The notes under the pieces are model-generated. The model saw only the letters and a list, made by a program, of their open reading frames with translations, ran no database searches and was not told the origin of the DNA. This document shows positions 46,624-59,643 of a stretch of DNA of 64,000 bases, one piece after another. The stretch is from NCBI GenBank assembly GCA_902806595.1, contig CADCXC010000038.1:2418001-2482000 (forward strand), read 5' to 3'. This stretch comes from Pyrenopolyporus hunteri (lineage: Eukaryota > Ascomycota > Sordariomycetes > Xylariales > Hypoxylaceae). The first letter of the stretch is position 1, and the number at the start of each line of letters is the position of its first letter. Made by a program: the position numbers and the translations under genes.

Positions 46624-48127
46624 GCTGAACTGACTAGATTAACGGTAAGAGGGACTTTCGTAAGCGAATAGCAAAGATATCAAGGAAGCTTTCACGAGAT
46701 AAATAGATTCCGCTACGGCCGCCCTTGCGTTCGAATCGGGGCTCTATGTACGTGGTGGCTTGTCTCTCATGCAGGCATCGTTATGGCTTTTGTATAAAGA
46801 TCCGGCGGTGACGGACTGTCGTTACACCAACAGGTTTATTTGCGGCTACCCGCAGCTGGACGCAAGGGGTTCCCCGTTTGGAGCTGTCCTAGCCCAGAAA
46901 TAGAAACGAAGTTAGCCTGCTTCCGATATCTCGGTGCAAAAACGTATGCGTTGGCGTGGATTGGTTCAGTATGTAGTTGATATATCCCGGGTCTTGGGAA
47001 GTAAGGAGACGGCCCTGGGTTTGTTGGCTGAGCAGACGGTTGGCCGATTTTTTTTTTTTTTGTCGACGGGTAAGGCGAGTGCCACGATTAACCGTAAATG
47101 ACAGGAATAGACTTCGGAGTGCTTGAAGGCCGACGAAGCTGCCCTATACGCTCGCCCCTTACGAGGTCCCGGGATTGTCAGCCAAGTCCGAGTGATGCGC
47201 AGGCAGACTAGCGTTGTAGTACGACTATCGTATCGAGAACGTTCCCATCATGTACGGAAAAGGAGTGCTTAGTATTGTTCCGATCGAAGTTGGAAATACG
47301 GGATAAGAGGCGTCGGCGTAGCTAGACGAACGAAAGACTGGTAGCACATAAGAATTAGTGAATCCAGCCGCTGTCCTCGGCGACGGTTTCCTCGATATAG
47401 TAACCAGAGGCCCAGGGGTTCGGTCAAGTTTCAATGGAGGGCGAGAATTCTCTGGGCAGGGAAGATGGACAACTGGGACCGGGGAGGTTATGAGCTCTTT
47501 TTGTATATTAGACGGGCGATGCTCGAGATCTGGACTTGTTGCTTGGCGAATGGATATAAGGCATGGTGGTCAGCGGGACCTGCAGACGAGCTGCATCTAC
47601 AGGGGGGTGACAATCCCTGGTGCAGTGGTGTTCTAGGTATTCTTGGGCCTACATGGTTCGAGACGGGAGATGGCGCGGGATTCACAGGGCAATAGGAGCT
47701 GGAGCTGGCCAGGAGGTAGTTACGTACACTTACCAAATAAGCTTAGACGGGGTCAGCGTACGGAAAGACGACGATGACCGTCCGACGGGTGCTCACTACA
47801 CCCGCCCAGGCTGGACGCTCCTATTACGGACAGCGTCTACCGGGGGGAAGAGGAGCAGCAGCGAGGCTGGGTGACAGAAGGCATCTAGAAAGCCGAGTTT
47901 GTGTATCAGGATAAGGCAGGCTTGTCGCCGTCCACGTGCGCGGCAGATAAAATAGACTCGGAACGTTGTGCGTCAACGGCACCGGACTTTTACATGAATA
48001 TGAAAAAGAAAACTTCAAGCCGAAGAATGTCGTAGAGTTCCTTAGATATCAACTAGGCGAGTAAAGTTTAGCCCAACCCGAGTGTGAGAGGAAGGCAAGA
48101 CCTATCAGTGGACTTTGACTTGTACAT

Positions 48128-48188
48128 ACATACCTGCCTTAGCTACCTTAGGTAGGTACCTACCTACCTACCTACCTGTATGTATTTA
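48128..48188. repeat. TACC array with palindromic centre
   Basis: TACCTTAGGTAGGTACC runs straight into five TACC units and TGTATGTATT. The switch from TAGG to TACC register occurs at GGTACC. Confidence 0.85.
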
Positions 48189-48273
48189 CGTGCGGTACTA
48201 CATGTATGTAAATACCTAACTTAACGCTCAAGCGCTATAACACTTACACCGGAAGCCAAGATGCTGAGACGGG

Positions 48274-48400
48274 TAGGTACGTAGAACTACATGTACCTAC
48301 ATACATTTAACCCTACATGTGTGGACAGGAGTGGTACATGTACCTATTTACCTTGCGTAGATTATCTACATGTAGGGAGGCATTCTACATGTAGGTTCGT
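48274..48400. repeat. Repeated CTACATGTAG palindromes
   Basis: At least five ACATGT-centred units in 125 bp: ACTACATGTACC, CCTACATGTG, GTACATGTACC, TCTACATGTAGGG and TCTACATGTAGG. Two are perfect 10-bp palindromes (CTACATGTAG). Similar units occur near 57790 and 57851. Confidence 0.8.
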
Positions 48401-50118
48401 TACTAGAGCTAACGCATATGGGATGAGATATTATACTCACATAATATCTATGTACGCCTAGTAGCTGTACATTTGTTGAAACTATTGCTTATGTGACGTG
48501 TAAGTAGAGCAGACTTCGACGGCTTCGGGTAAGGTAAAAGGCATAGAAACAGGGGAAGGAAAAAGAAAAAAAGGAAATAAAACCAATAAAAGATGCAGCT
48601 GACCGGTATATCCAATCAGTCGAGTCAGCCTGACTGCGTGGTCTATCTGCAATCGAGTGGGTTGGAGGTACACTCGGACACTTTAGCCAGTAGTGCTAGT
48701 ACGTCGACACCACCGCGCACCGGGCCGTTTGGCGAGGTGGTAAGGTAATTAATAATTTTGCATTCCGCTTCATCTCCCCACAAGTCCGCATCTAGAGTTC
48801 GAGGCGTTCGCTTGCGTGTTGTACGGACCTACGTGAGGTACGTACAGAACTCTACAGACATTGGTGTGTGAGTGTATGTACATAACTGTGTGCGTACCTA
48901 GGTATGTACTGTATGTATGTTGGGTGTGTATTGTGAGCAGTCAGATTATCCGATCGAGGGGTTTGAGGTGGATCAATACGGCACACCTAAATCGTCAGTC
49001 AAGTGACGTGACGGGGAAATTGGACCGCCTGGGCTTTGCTGAAGTAAATACGAGGGTCGTACGAAGCTCGGATATCACGGGTGATACCATGGGCTGGTTG
49101 TAAACTCCGCAGCTAAGCATCAAGCCACACGGACTACAACGTGCTGTTCTAATCCTAAGACTCGCATGGCCGATACAACGGCGTTGCACCAACTGTTTTC
49201 CTGGACGAGTGAGACCGTCAGAACTTTGTTTAAAAGGTTTGGGATTTATCTGCCGCGTTCGTGTTCGCTGAGAAGGTCGATAGTGATGTTAGATCCCATG
49301 TTAAACCCCTTTGGAGCGTAGAGGCGTATAAAAGTGGATTAGAAGGCAACGTTGATGCCGGCGCTAATGGGTGACGGCTAAAACGTCACACGCGGCTTAA
49401 AGATAGTCTAGTAGGTATATCATATCTGAAAAGGGGGATGGGGAAGCGCGCTAAGGGGGAATCTAAGCGACTGATCCCTGAATGGTTAGGTATTCTTGCT
49501 AGGAGGGCTGCCACGTTACTACACAGGTGACGTGATATATATATGTACCGAGGTAGGTGACATGTATCATACTATATCGTATTGCACATACATAGGTACA
49601 TAACATGTATGTACAGGTCAGTAGGATATAGTTTCATAACTGTGGAGCGTAAGGCATCAAGGCATCTACTGAACTATTCTAGAAGTGAGTACCGTTTATA
49701 TAAATTTAGTATGCAAAGTTATAAAGTCAGGTTTCGAATATACGGCTTAATCGACCCATGTTGGTGGCGAGCAACCGAATAAACAGGTGATGTAGGTATC
49801 TTACATACTAATTTATATAGATCAGTACGTTTTGATGCCTGGCGTCTTCTCACCCCACAGTTATGAAACTATATCCTATTGACCTGTATGTGTCCAGGCC
49901 CGTCTGGGTGCGAATGAGAAGTGCATACCGAATATCACATAGGTACGGTATTTTGTACCTTTTTGAACTCTATCAAGCGCTTAGCGTAGCAGACCGTCCG
50001 CAGTCGCAAATCTCGCGAACTCTGACGGTTCAGGGGCCGCACTCGGAATGCGGGGTGGGGGCGGATCTCTGATAGGCGTACACGCGAACAGGATGTCCCT
50101 GGTACTACATAACTGTAT

Positions 50119-50180
50119 CTACCTACCTAAGTATCTACCTAGGTATGTCGATAGTACGGTGATAGTACCTACCACATTAC
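50119..50180. repeat. TACC/CCTAGG cluster
   Basis: CTACCTACCTAAG, CTACCTAGGTATG and GTACCTACC units in the UPF2-distal gap. Confidence 0.65.
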
Positions 50181-51200
50181 CTCTGGGTATACACATACAC
50201 AATATGCATACATGCAACATACACACACGGAAACAGGAAAAAAAAATATACGCAATATATTAACTATAACCTACAGATCCATCATCTCATTTTCCCTCTC
50301 TTCGCCTTCCGTTGCCTAGATCTCTCGTAGCGTCCCATCGAGATCCATGCGCGCACACGTAAGCTGCAATAACTCTGTCCCGCGGGAAGGAGAAATATAT
50401 AAATGAACATCTAGAGGGTGGCACTCGCGAAGGGAGCGACCAGGGAAAAGAGAATTGACAATAAGAGACGAATCTCGCCAGTCTACGAAATTTTCTGGGG
50501 AGCATGCGGCGGTATCTTAATGGTTAATTGCGTGTCATCGCAGCGAGATCCCAGCACCGCTTCAACCCAACCCGACATCAACCGGTTTACCCGGCATCCC
50601 GTCGAATTTTTTCGATGGACCACCAGCCGTCGGCCCTACATATGTGTAGGCTGCCAGAACGAGTGACTAATGGAAACTACCTGCGTTCATAAGGCTATAC
50701 CATCCTGTCTCTGCAAGCGAGATCTATTATATAGAGCCTGCTGCGATTTGCAATTCTATCTTGTCAACTTCGCCATCGCGTTCTCCCGAAAACGTGGGCC
50801 CCCTTCCAGCCGGGACTTGTTGAACCTGGACATCTTACGAGTTCGCCACGGCTCTACGCAGGAAAATAGCTGCCGGCGCCGACGCGTCCCATATTCTTCT
50901 GCCCAGGTCCGATGCCCAACGGCAAAATAGCCAAAATGGCGCAAATGAAAGAAAAGCTGAACGACTAGGCCTTGCCTGGTAAAAATGGATGGTTGAGAAT
51001 TCAGCCCTTTTAAAACGGCCGATTCACAAATTGTAAAAATCGGCGGTGGATGGGAAAAGGGGCGGTAGTTGTTGGCTGAGATTTGACATGGCTTCTTCGC
51101 CAAGGAATGTGACGCATTTCTACGACCAAATATTCAACTCAGGAATCAAATGAAATGACTGTGACCTTACGGCGCCTTCCGAATCCCAAACCCCAAGAAT

Positions 51201-51242
51201 AGGTACCTATGCAGAGGTATGTAGGTAGGTAAGTAAGTAAGA
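51201..51242. repeat. GTAG/GTAA tetramer run
   Basis: TAGGTACCTATG followed by GTATGTAGGTAGGTAAGTAAG. Continues the interspersed tetramer pattern; a further GTATGTAGGTAGG lies at about 51535-51547. Confidence 0.7.
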
Positions 51243-52750
51243 AAAGGGCGCGGTCCTGAAATATATTCGTATGGCGTGCTATGGCGCAGGTTTCGTTGTT
51301 CGTGGCTTTTTTTTTAGCTCCAATAACAATCTGCACGGATTTACATAGTTGGTTGCCTTTGACCTCTGGCCCGTCGACTGCAGATGCAGGCGTTGCATCG
51401 CCAAGCCTTAATACGAGCCGCGACGTCGACCAGTCGGGAAAGTCCTCATGCCGTGCAACTCTAGATGTGATGCTAGTATCAATAAAGCTCGATACATCAC
51501 ATTCCCCAAATCGGAGGAGGTATTACATGTACATGTATGTAGGTAGGTAACAATAAGGAGCGGCGGACGGGATTTTGGAAAACACCGAAATCTCCTCTTG
51601 TAACCAGCTGAAAGTCCTTAATTATAAAAAAATGAAAAACCAAAATAAAGGAGTCCACAGGTCCGATATACACGTAGTCCTAAAACAACCAAAAAGCATT
51701 GTATATTCAGCCGTATATGGCTGAAGCAGTGTATACCTAGGTACCTATCTTCGCGAATCCTATTTCCGCTTGCGTTGTCAGGTCGGCTTGTATAGGAAGA
51801 CTTATCCACGAAACGACTAGCTTCAGGCGTAATGCACTCAATGATTGGAATATCCGGTTCCAGTCTACTCATAGATGGATATTCAAAGAAAAAAAAGGGT
51901 CCATTTGATAAGAACAATGTCTTTTGTTAGTTCATGTTTGAGAAAACTATGGGATGCGAATGGTCGCATCGATGAGAAGGCAATCTATTTTTGACATGAC
52001 CCGATACCCACACCCAAGACGGCGACATTTAGCTTAGACATGTGTTAGTTCACGATAGCGAATGAAAAATATACTACTTGTGCCATATCATGCACTCAGA
52101 CCAGGATTGAACGAGTGACTTGGCTATAAAGCAGTGTACAGAGAATAAAAAAAAAGCAGTGCAATGGCCAGTGCCATCTAAGCAATCTGCGGCTAACGGC
52201 TCGTCAGTCTATCCGCTGATTCGACGACCATCTTACGACGTTCGCCTGCGGGACGAGGTCGGGGCATCAGAATCTGATGGGTCCCATGCCAAATGTAATC
52301 CGCCCCGGGACAACTGGATAACCGGCAAAGCAACTATTACTTCCCGACCTTGCTACGGCCCGGGCCCTCGCACCCCCTCAAGCTATCTTCCCCCTTGCTA
52401 CCTTCCCCTTCCATCGGCCTCCCTCCGCCGGGCTGCTCGGGCGAGCTAACTTCACTAACGTCGGCCGCTCTTGTGGCAAGCGTCAAGGCTGTGGAGTCAA
52501 CACGGCCTGAGGATGAGGCTCCTGCCTCAAGGCTTTTTGCGTCGAGGAATATTCTATACTCCCACCAGAAGGTCGCAACCTCTTCATGAGACTGGCGCGT
52601 AACCAGGAGATATCGAGACTCCGTTGAAATGCTCAAACGAGTAGTGTATGAAGTGTTCGGATCGATCAATCAAGGACGAAACTCAAGTCCTAAATCCGTA
52701 GAATCGGCCGTATTTGTTAGCACTTATTCTTAAGCCATGCTTAAAAGCCA

Positions 52751-55700
52751 TCAACGCTGTCCACGGCCTCGCCAATTTGATCGGCGGGATCGGTGGGTTT
52801 CAGGGGAAGTATGACGCTTGTCCACATTGCTCCTATCCACTCGGGTCGAAGCAGATTCCCCTTCGTTTTGTGCATTGTAAACAGATGAGCCCTTGGGGAT
52901 TGGGCCATTCTGCGCAGCCTTCGGGCCTTGGGAGCTTCCGTACCAGTCAACATCACTTAGTTGCAGCCTACGAACGCGCTGTCCGCCGCGCTCTTTACCG
53001 GATTTATCGGAGCGGTTAGCGTAGTATGATGATTTGTCGTGACCTGGATGAGTAGAATTGTGAATATTTGGGTTCTTCCTGACTCGGGGCAAAAGAGTAT
53101 CACCATCTGGATCTTCGTTCTCACGAAGGTCGTAGTTGAGCACCAAGTTTTTAATACGCTGTTGCTCCTCCCGTTCTGCCTGTTGCTGCGTCTTCATAGC
53201 AACCGCAAAGGTCGAGTCTGAAGGAAGTGCGACAGTTCGAGTCTGTGAGCGTTAGTGGGGTATTCGACGGCTAAGCTATTTGTGAATAAGACATACCTGC
53301 TGACGATTGCCCTTCTTGGTCAACAGTGAGAAGGCCATCGTGCTAGGTTCACGTTCTCCGTTCGTGTTATCTACATCTGCCGTTGAAGACACGTCGCGGG
53401 TTTTGGGTCGAACGGGTAGCGGAACGTCGAATAGCGGTTTGCGGTCAAATTTGCGGGACTCTAGACTCTCAGCCATCATCTTTGCATACTCACGTTCGAA
53501 ATCTGCTTCATCTTCGGGATCGACTTCTTCCGCCTTTCTTGTCACTACTATAGCTTCCTCTTCAGACTCAAAGTCTTGAGGAGATTGCGGCGGATTCTCT
53601 CCATCCTGATTAGCCCGGAGGTGGTTAGCTAATGCCCCCAGAAGTCGTATGATCAATGTAAAGGGTACATACCTCAGCGTCATCTTCCTCTCCAGATTCC
53701 GAATCATCTCCGTCAGCCTCTGGGAGCGCGATATCGCCGTCACCTTCGCCGCCGTCGCCAGAAGAAGAAGCATTACTAGAAGCATCTTCTTGATCCGTGG
53801 CTTTGTCTAGGCCAGAATTCTTCTGGTCTTGCGCTACCGCAAGTTGGAACGCCTTGGTGGCTTCCTCCAGGGTGGTTGCTAGTTTCCACTGCGGCCTAGT
53901 GAGAGAAAAAATATCCTGGACGATGAACTCAATGTCCGTAGGAAGAGGATGTTTTGTGTATATGTAGTACTGCAAATCCATCAATACACGTCCTAATCCA
54001 AGAGAGTTTGAATGAGGCAAACCTGTAAGAATGAGAGGAAGTAGTCGAGCTTCTTTCCTGCGGCGCCTCGGTTGAAGAACATGCCGCAAGTCTCGAGCAT
54101 CGTGGCTACGAGACGAATCCTGAAAAAGTCGTCGGGCATATCGAATGGATTAAGCCGTCCAGGGACAGGTACGCCGTCTAAACATGATTAGCTTCCTAAC
54201 TTCTTCCGTGTTATCTGACCTCATATAGGCGTCTTACTGTAGCCGAACGTCATGATCTTGTACAAGGTATCGAAGATTACGGGATGCTCTAACATCCGAT
54301 AGTTATAGAGCTCACCCAAGTACTTGACTTCCGCGATACGTCTCTGGTTGAACTTGAAGTCGTTTTGCTCTAGCCCGAAAACCACAGATTCAATCACGTT
54401 ATCGATTACCGTTACGGTGAAATCTGGGTGGTAGCGGTAGATGGCGCTGAGCAATATCGCAAGAATGTGGATGCTACCGTACTTGACCTTGGCAGGTCTC
54501 GAGAATACTTTCGTAAGGATGGCCACTACCTGTTCCACAAATTAACCCATAACCTCAACAAGAGTCTAGCTTTCATTTTACGTACCTCGACCTCTTCCCA
54601 GTGGAGTCGGCGGATCTGCTTCAGAACTTTGGTGTAGTTACGCTTCGTCAAATCGACATAGATGAGTTTGCGGATGAACAACTCGGTAGGAGTTCGTTCC
54701 TTTTGCTGAATTGATGCCCTCTCCGGTGGATCGACGTAGTATACTGCGTTCTCGATGAGCATGCGCTCCGGCTGGCCAATATGTTGAACGGACTTTTTAC
54801 GCTGCAGCGTTTCCAGGAAAGTTGCCATGCGAGGCGACGTGTCGGCGTTGCGGAGCAGATACCTGCCGCAGTTCTCTAAGAGATTGCAAATAATCTCGAT
54901 GTTCATCCTAGAGAAATCGTCAAGGCTGACTTTCAGGCAATGAAAGACTACATGTTCCGGCACGATGCCGAACTTGGTGAGCTCAGCTAGGTACCGAATA
55001 TTGCTTAGGCGCACTTGGCCGAGGAAATCCTTCTCCTTGCGCCGCTGGAGACTGCGAAACTCTGCATCGAGATACTCCACTACTCCTTTAGGGATGTCTG
55101 GCATATATCGCCCGAGAGTAGCGACAAGGCGAGACCAGAACGGTAAGAGATCCGTCCGACCCTTTGGTACTTCGGTAAGGCCCTTGATAAGCCGATTTCT
55201 GGAAGCCTTGGAATTCAAGAAACAGAAGTCGATAGCTGCTTGGTCAACCGCGTCTTTATGCGTGAGCTCCGGTAGTCGGGTGAGTAGTACGTCTACCTGC
55301 GCGCCGATCGTCTTGTTGGCTATGGCGGTTGACTGGTCATCGTTTGCTTCCGAAGGCTTAGGCGGCTCCGTAGCCTCGATGGAATCGGCCCTCTTGCCGA
55401 CCTGTTCATCTGTGTCCGCTTTCTTTTTCTTACTATCCTCCAACAATATTCCGGGCACCTTGCCCTTCAAGTCTACTAGATTTTCGTAGAACCGGCGCTC
55501 GTCCTCGTCTTCCCATATGCCTGCACCCTCGCTCTGCCCGCGAAGATATTCCCCTGTCTTGACTAGGCCGATGGCCCCGTTGGTGGTCGAAAAGCCGTCT
55601 CCGGTTTCCTTGAGATCCGGCATCTCGGCACCGATCGCGTCGGCTATCACTTGAGCGTTGCTGACAAGACGTTCCTGGGCTTTCACCTGACGTTCGAAAT

Positions 55701-56831
55701 TGGCCTGGCGATCCTCGAATACCTCTCCGGACTTGACGTATGCCTCCGAGTTCCTGCCGCGTTGGGTAACAATATTCTTCTGGTCCCGCACTAGGTGAGC
55801 CTTAACATCCTCGAAGTATCGCTTTAGGATGTTCCTGAATCGTTCCTGTAGTTCGGGGCTGGCGAACGGCGGGTCGTCGGAGGTTGCATCGTTAGTTCCT
55901 TCCGGTCCGTCGGCTTGTTCCGAGTTCTTCTCGGAGGACTTAGTAGCGCCATCCTCTTCCACGGTCTTACGGCCCTCCGATCCGGCAGACTTGACTCCTA
56001 GAATATCCCAACCAAACGACTTCACGAAAACAACTAGGAGGGGTAAATTCACATGCTCTCGATCGTGACCTAGAAGATCTTTGAGAACTTCAAGAGGGAA
56101 AGGCTCGGCTCCGCCGCCCTTTGTAGAATTGGCTGACTTTATCTTCAATTCGGCGTTTTTTCCGTTTACACCACGTGTCGCGTCGTCCGGTTTGACATCG
56201 TCGAGGGTTCGCAAAACGCCGACAAGCCACAGTTCGGTAATTACTCTCAAGAGAGCTCGTTGTCGGACGAGGCGTTCCTTCTCTTCCTTCTCACGAACCT
56301 CGGGGGTCAAAGTCTTTAGTAGACTTTTGTCTGGCGTGGCCATTCCCTTGCCGAGTAGCCATCCTAGATACTCTGTAAACTCAGCAGGGCCGAATCGCTG
56401 GTGGAGCGCGCTGACAATCTCGACGGCCGCATCGATTTCTCCGGGAGTCTTAAGTTTACTCAGTCCTTCGTAGCATGCCGAAATGATCTCAGAGAGATAC
56501 TTGGTAAGGCTCAGGGTACGTATATCTTGCAGGAACGTGTTCAGAGTTGCGGGGGTAATGGTGGTCCGTAATCGCTTTATGAAGGCGGTATTTTTCTTTA
56601 GAGAAGGGTCGAGCGGCGGGCTCACGGGGAGGACATCTAATCTAGGAGTCAGCGGCCTCCAACACACGAGAGCGATGCCATAACAAGACAAGAAGCTAAA
56701 TCATATACCTAAGTCGCCGTCCCATGCACGCTGGTTAAGCGATAGCAACTCGCCTAGAAATGACGTATCAGTAAAGTTGATAAGAGGCGGCGAGAGGGGG
56801 CCGTAGACTGACGTTTCCTTTGGCGATCCAT
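52751..56831 (-). CDS. UPF2: Nonsense-mediated mRNA decay factor UPF2/NMD2
   Basis: Eight exons: 56813-56831 (19 nt), 56709-56753 (45 nt), 54586-56636, 54238-54529, 54023-54177, 53673-53969, 53297-53605 and 52751-53242, giving 1219 residues. The short 5' exons produce MDRQRKRELLSLNQRAWDGDLD and join LDVLPVSPPLDPSLKKNTAF. Three MIF4G-type helical repeats follow: the first from KNTAFIKRLRTTI, the second around AAIDFCFLNSKASRNRLIKGL, the third spanning exons 3-5 (KLIYVDLTKRNYTKVLKQIRRLHWEEVE, GSIHILAILLSAIYRYHPDF, MFFNRGAAGKKLDYFLSFLQ). An acidic segment (ESGEEDDAEDGENPPQ) precedes the C-terminal Upf1-binding region ending in LQLSDVDWYG plus a polar tail. UPF2 bridges Upf1 and Upf3 in the cytoplasm. 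Introns are 53-72 nt. Confidence 0.93.
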
Positions 56832-57643
56832 GTTGGACAGCCCCTTGTGTTATAGAGGTTGCTTGCTGGGCCAATTGCTACATTCGCCACGGTGGTAACC
56901 CTGCTAAGGGATAAATCGCCCCCAGAAGCGGAAGCGACACGGTGTATCAGGCTCGGTGGGCATCGGTAGGCGAGTCAGCAAGTCTGCTCTGCGTTGAAGA
57001 AGCAAAGCAATTGCCGATTGAATCGCGAATTCCTTGGTAATTGGATTGTGTCCCACTGGTAGAGGGAAGTTCGGTCTTGACGAAGTGTAAGAGTGTATGA
57101 GAGGTGCGAACAAGGAAATGGAAAATAGAAATGGAAATTGTTGAGAAGTTGGTGGCGTTGCGCGCCGGTCAAAGTCAAAGGTCTAGTGTTGAACGAACGT
57201 GTAGGTATGTATCTGTGAATGATGTCGTTCGGAATGGTCCAATGAAAGGGACCGATGGAGCTGCGTCTCTCTTGAGATTCCGCGAAAATATCGGGGAATC
57301 ATAGGCCTGTTTTTTTTTTTTTTACTTCTTTTCTTTTTTTTTCCAATTCAAACCTGCTTCACCTCTAGATGATGTTAAGAAGTAATTGAGCGGGGCAACA
57401 TGCAGGCTCGGCAAGACGGATACTTTTCGAGTTCAGCCTCGTGCACAGCTACACGGTGCCCACACGGTGGGGGGTGGGGTGGGAGTTAAAAAAGACTGAG
57501 GAAGTGAGACAGGTGCTGCGTAATTGCCTACCATACGGGTAAGGTTAAGCAGGCAAGTGGGCAGGTAGGGACACAAGGTGTATGCAGGAACGTTCGTTGC
57601 ACAGTTAGGGCTGTCTGGTGCCCTAAAACCCCTCAAGACCCTG

Positions 57644-58145
57644 AATAGGTACCTATTACGTCGCTACCTTAGGTGTCAGCTCTTCATTGGAATGAAGGAC
57701 AAAATTCTTGCATTTAGATATTAATAATATACTGGACCACTCAGGCGACGTGTACCTACCTAGGTGGTAGGTATACCTAGGTAGATATCTACATGTAGGT
57801 AAGTAACTTCGAATTACCTAAGACACCTCATTATTTGGTAGATACCGACATGTAGGTAATTATTATGGATGTTTACTCCTGCATGCAAATCATACAGGAC
57901 AAGGTACGTGATGTATCCAGAGTCAGGTAGGTACCTACTTGAAGTAACAAGTGTTTACCTGTATATAGGTACCTATATATGTCTTAAAAGGTGCTTTATT
58001 CAAATAGCCGAATTCCCAACTAGCTTGATATCAATTACCTAGGTAGGTACCTACCTCTGTACGATACATACGCGTATACCTCCCAGATAGGTAGGGAGTC
58101 CCTTCCGTATCCCCTACGTATACCTACCTACGTGTAGGTAGTTAC
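57644..58145. repeat. Dense TAGG/TACC/ACATGT palindrome array
   Basis: Many units in 500 bp: AATAGGTACCTATT, GTACCTACCTAGGTGGTAGG, TATACCTAGGTAG, CTACATGTAGGTAAG, GACATGTAGGTAA, GTAGGTACCTAC, TATAGGTACCTATAT, TTACCTAGGTAGGTACCTACC and TACCTACCTACGTGTAGGTAG. Most are perfect or near-perfect palindromes built from the same tetramers. It lies midway between two divergent genes. Confidence 0.85.
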
Positions 58146-58918
58146 CTGTATACGCCTCCCGACGCCGGACAAGGCTGGCTTTTAACATCATCATCATCAT
58201 GTCAATTCCCGAACACAGCTTCATCGAAAGACCCCGAGTTACCATTTTCGAAAAAAAAAAAACAATCAATAGGTAGTTAAGCCCTCACGGAATCATCTAA
58301 CAAATCTCATATTTTATTTCGTTATTACTAGGGATGAGAATGCATCTTAAGGATACGCAGCAGCCGAATCACCTACCTGAGCAGCTTATTCTTACCAATA
58401 AAAATGAGTAGATACGATGCCTCATTATCTTCAAACGTTCCACCGCTCGGGCGAGAATAAAACACCCGCGTTCTCCCGTATTTATCTTCTACGCGCGACC
58501 ACCGAATTTCTAAAGCTACCTACACTACCAAGTTTCTCTGCCGGCTACTCTTTTCCCTTTCTTTCTTTCAAGTACCGACAGAACCGGGGGAAATAAGAGG
58601 GTATTCCGCTCTCACCCTTTGTTCCAACCTCTAATTGATCCATTGGCCCATTCTGTCTTTCGTTCCTGGGTGTTCTGTCATTAACACCAACATCGCCGGA
58701 TAGTCCGTCGGATCAGACCAAATTCTGCGTTGAGGGCCTGGTCCGTCTAACCACCCCTGCTCATGGCGTATCTTTCCCCCTTCCTTTTCAAGGCTTCCTA
58801 TTTCATATAAGCCGGTGGATGATTTTCGATGGGGCACCTGGTGAGGTCTGGGTAACCTAGTCTTTTTCGTCCAGGCCTAGGCGATTTTGATATCTCCGCT
58901 GACTGTCAAAGCTGTCCT

Positions 58919-58987
58919 CCTTATCAGTAGTCGTGATTCGCTGTCATCGTCAATTTTACAGAGGAAATCCAATTACATCTGATAAGG
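58919..58987. promoter_or_regulatory. Inverted pair of GATA elements upstream of nitrate reductase
   Basis: CCTTATCAG at 58919-58927 and its exact reverse complement CTGATAAGG at 58979-58987, 51 bp apart. Both contain the HGATAR core bound by NIT2/AreA, the global nitrogen regulators of moulds, which favour paired sites. About 660-720 bp before the start codon. A third core, CGATAA, is at 59356-59361. Confidence 0.6.
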
Positions 58988-59020
58988 CCTAGACCCCGTC
59001 AGACATCTTTACTGAATACA

Positions 59021-59028
59021 TCCGCGGG
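59021..59028 (+). promoter_or_regulatory. NIT4/NirA-like pathway-specific site
   Basis: TCCGCGGG differs by one base from the NIT4 consensus TCCGCGGA, and with its preceding A it differs by one base from the NirA consensus CTCCGHGG. It lies 33 bp from the second GATA element, about 620 bp upstream of the nitrate reductase ATG. Confidence 0.5.
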
Positions 59029-59643
59029 GATCTCTTCGACTGACTGTTGCATCTCCTCGCTCCAAACATTACCCGTCCCCATAAGTGGGTTACAACTAGC
59101 CTACTCGAGGCTCTATTTACAGCGCCGTATAATATGCAAGCCCCTTCCAGATCCCAAAGGCATGTCATTACAGGACCTTTATTGTCATGGAATCTAGCTA
59201 GACCATGTCCGAGGTGGTGATTTGCATATTACTGGACGGTAACGAGATGGGGCTATTATATTGCACATTACGTGCGATTTGGGGACAAGAATACTTGGTA
59301 AACAGGCGTTTCTAGTGGACCTGTAGCTGGTTCCTGTCGTCCATTATTATGGAAACGATAACTTCAAATGGAGATGCATGTTTCGATCGAGTATTACCGC
59401 CCATTCGGTAATTTCGTGCTACACCTTATATACGACCTCTAATGCCATTTCCTTTCATCGCATATATTTACTTCAATCTAGGGAAATACGTAGTTCGGGT
59501 CTCATTACCCCTTTTGCGAAACTTCGAAGCCTATTGAAGGAGCACGTTGTCTTACGTGGTTGCTTTGCATGCATGATGACATATATTCTATAACCAACAC
59601 CATCTTCTCTCCAGCAACCCCAACCTGCCGCTCATTGCTCACA

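Larger units (their letters stand above)
46624..52750. other. 6.1 kb gene-free region between UPF2 and chitin synthase
   Basis: No supported gene. The left 500 bp are the chitin synthase promoter (T13 run near 47049-47061). The centre contains dense TAGG and CTACATGTAG repeats, annotated separately. The right end is UPF2 3' UTR. Frames such as 47358-47636 (+), 50756-51103 (-) and 52120-52449 (+) have neither splice partners nor family similarity that I recognise. Confidence 0.5.
56832..59643. other. Divergent promoter region between UPF2 and nitrate reductase
   Basis: 2.8 kb. The left part is the UPF2 promoter with poly-T runs at about 57309-57343; the centre carries the densest TAGG/CCTA array of the window; the right 800 bp hold candidate nitrogen-control sites. 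No gene recognised; the frame 57433-57636 (-) looks random. Confidence 0.55.

Noticed and set aside
46725..46750. tRNA-like TTCGAAT loop
   Set aside because: The flanking bases do not form a T-stem, and no anticodon arm or A box lies at the right distance.
59569..59643. Upstream in-frame ATG for nitrate reductase
   Set aside because: It would add 25 residues that look like translated leader sequence; the ATG at 59644 has better context and a family-like start.
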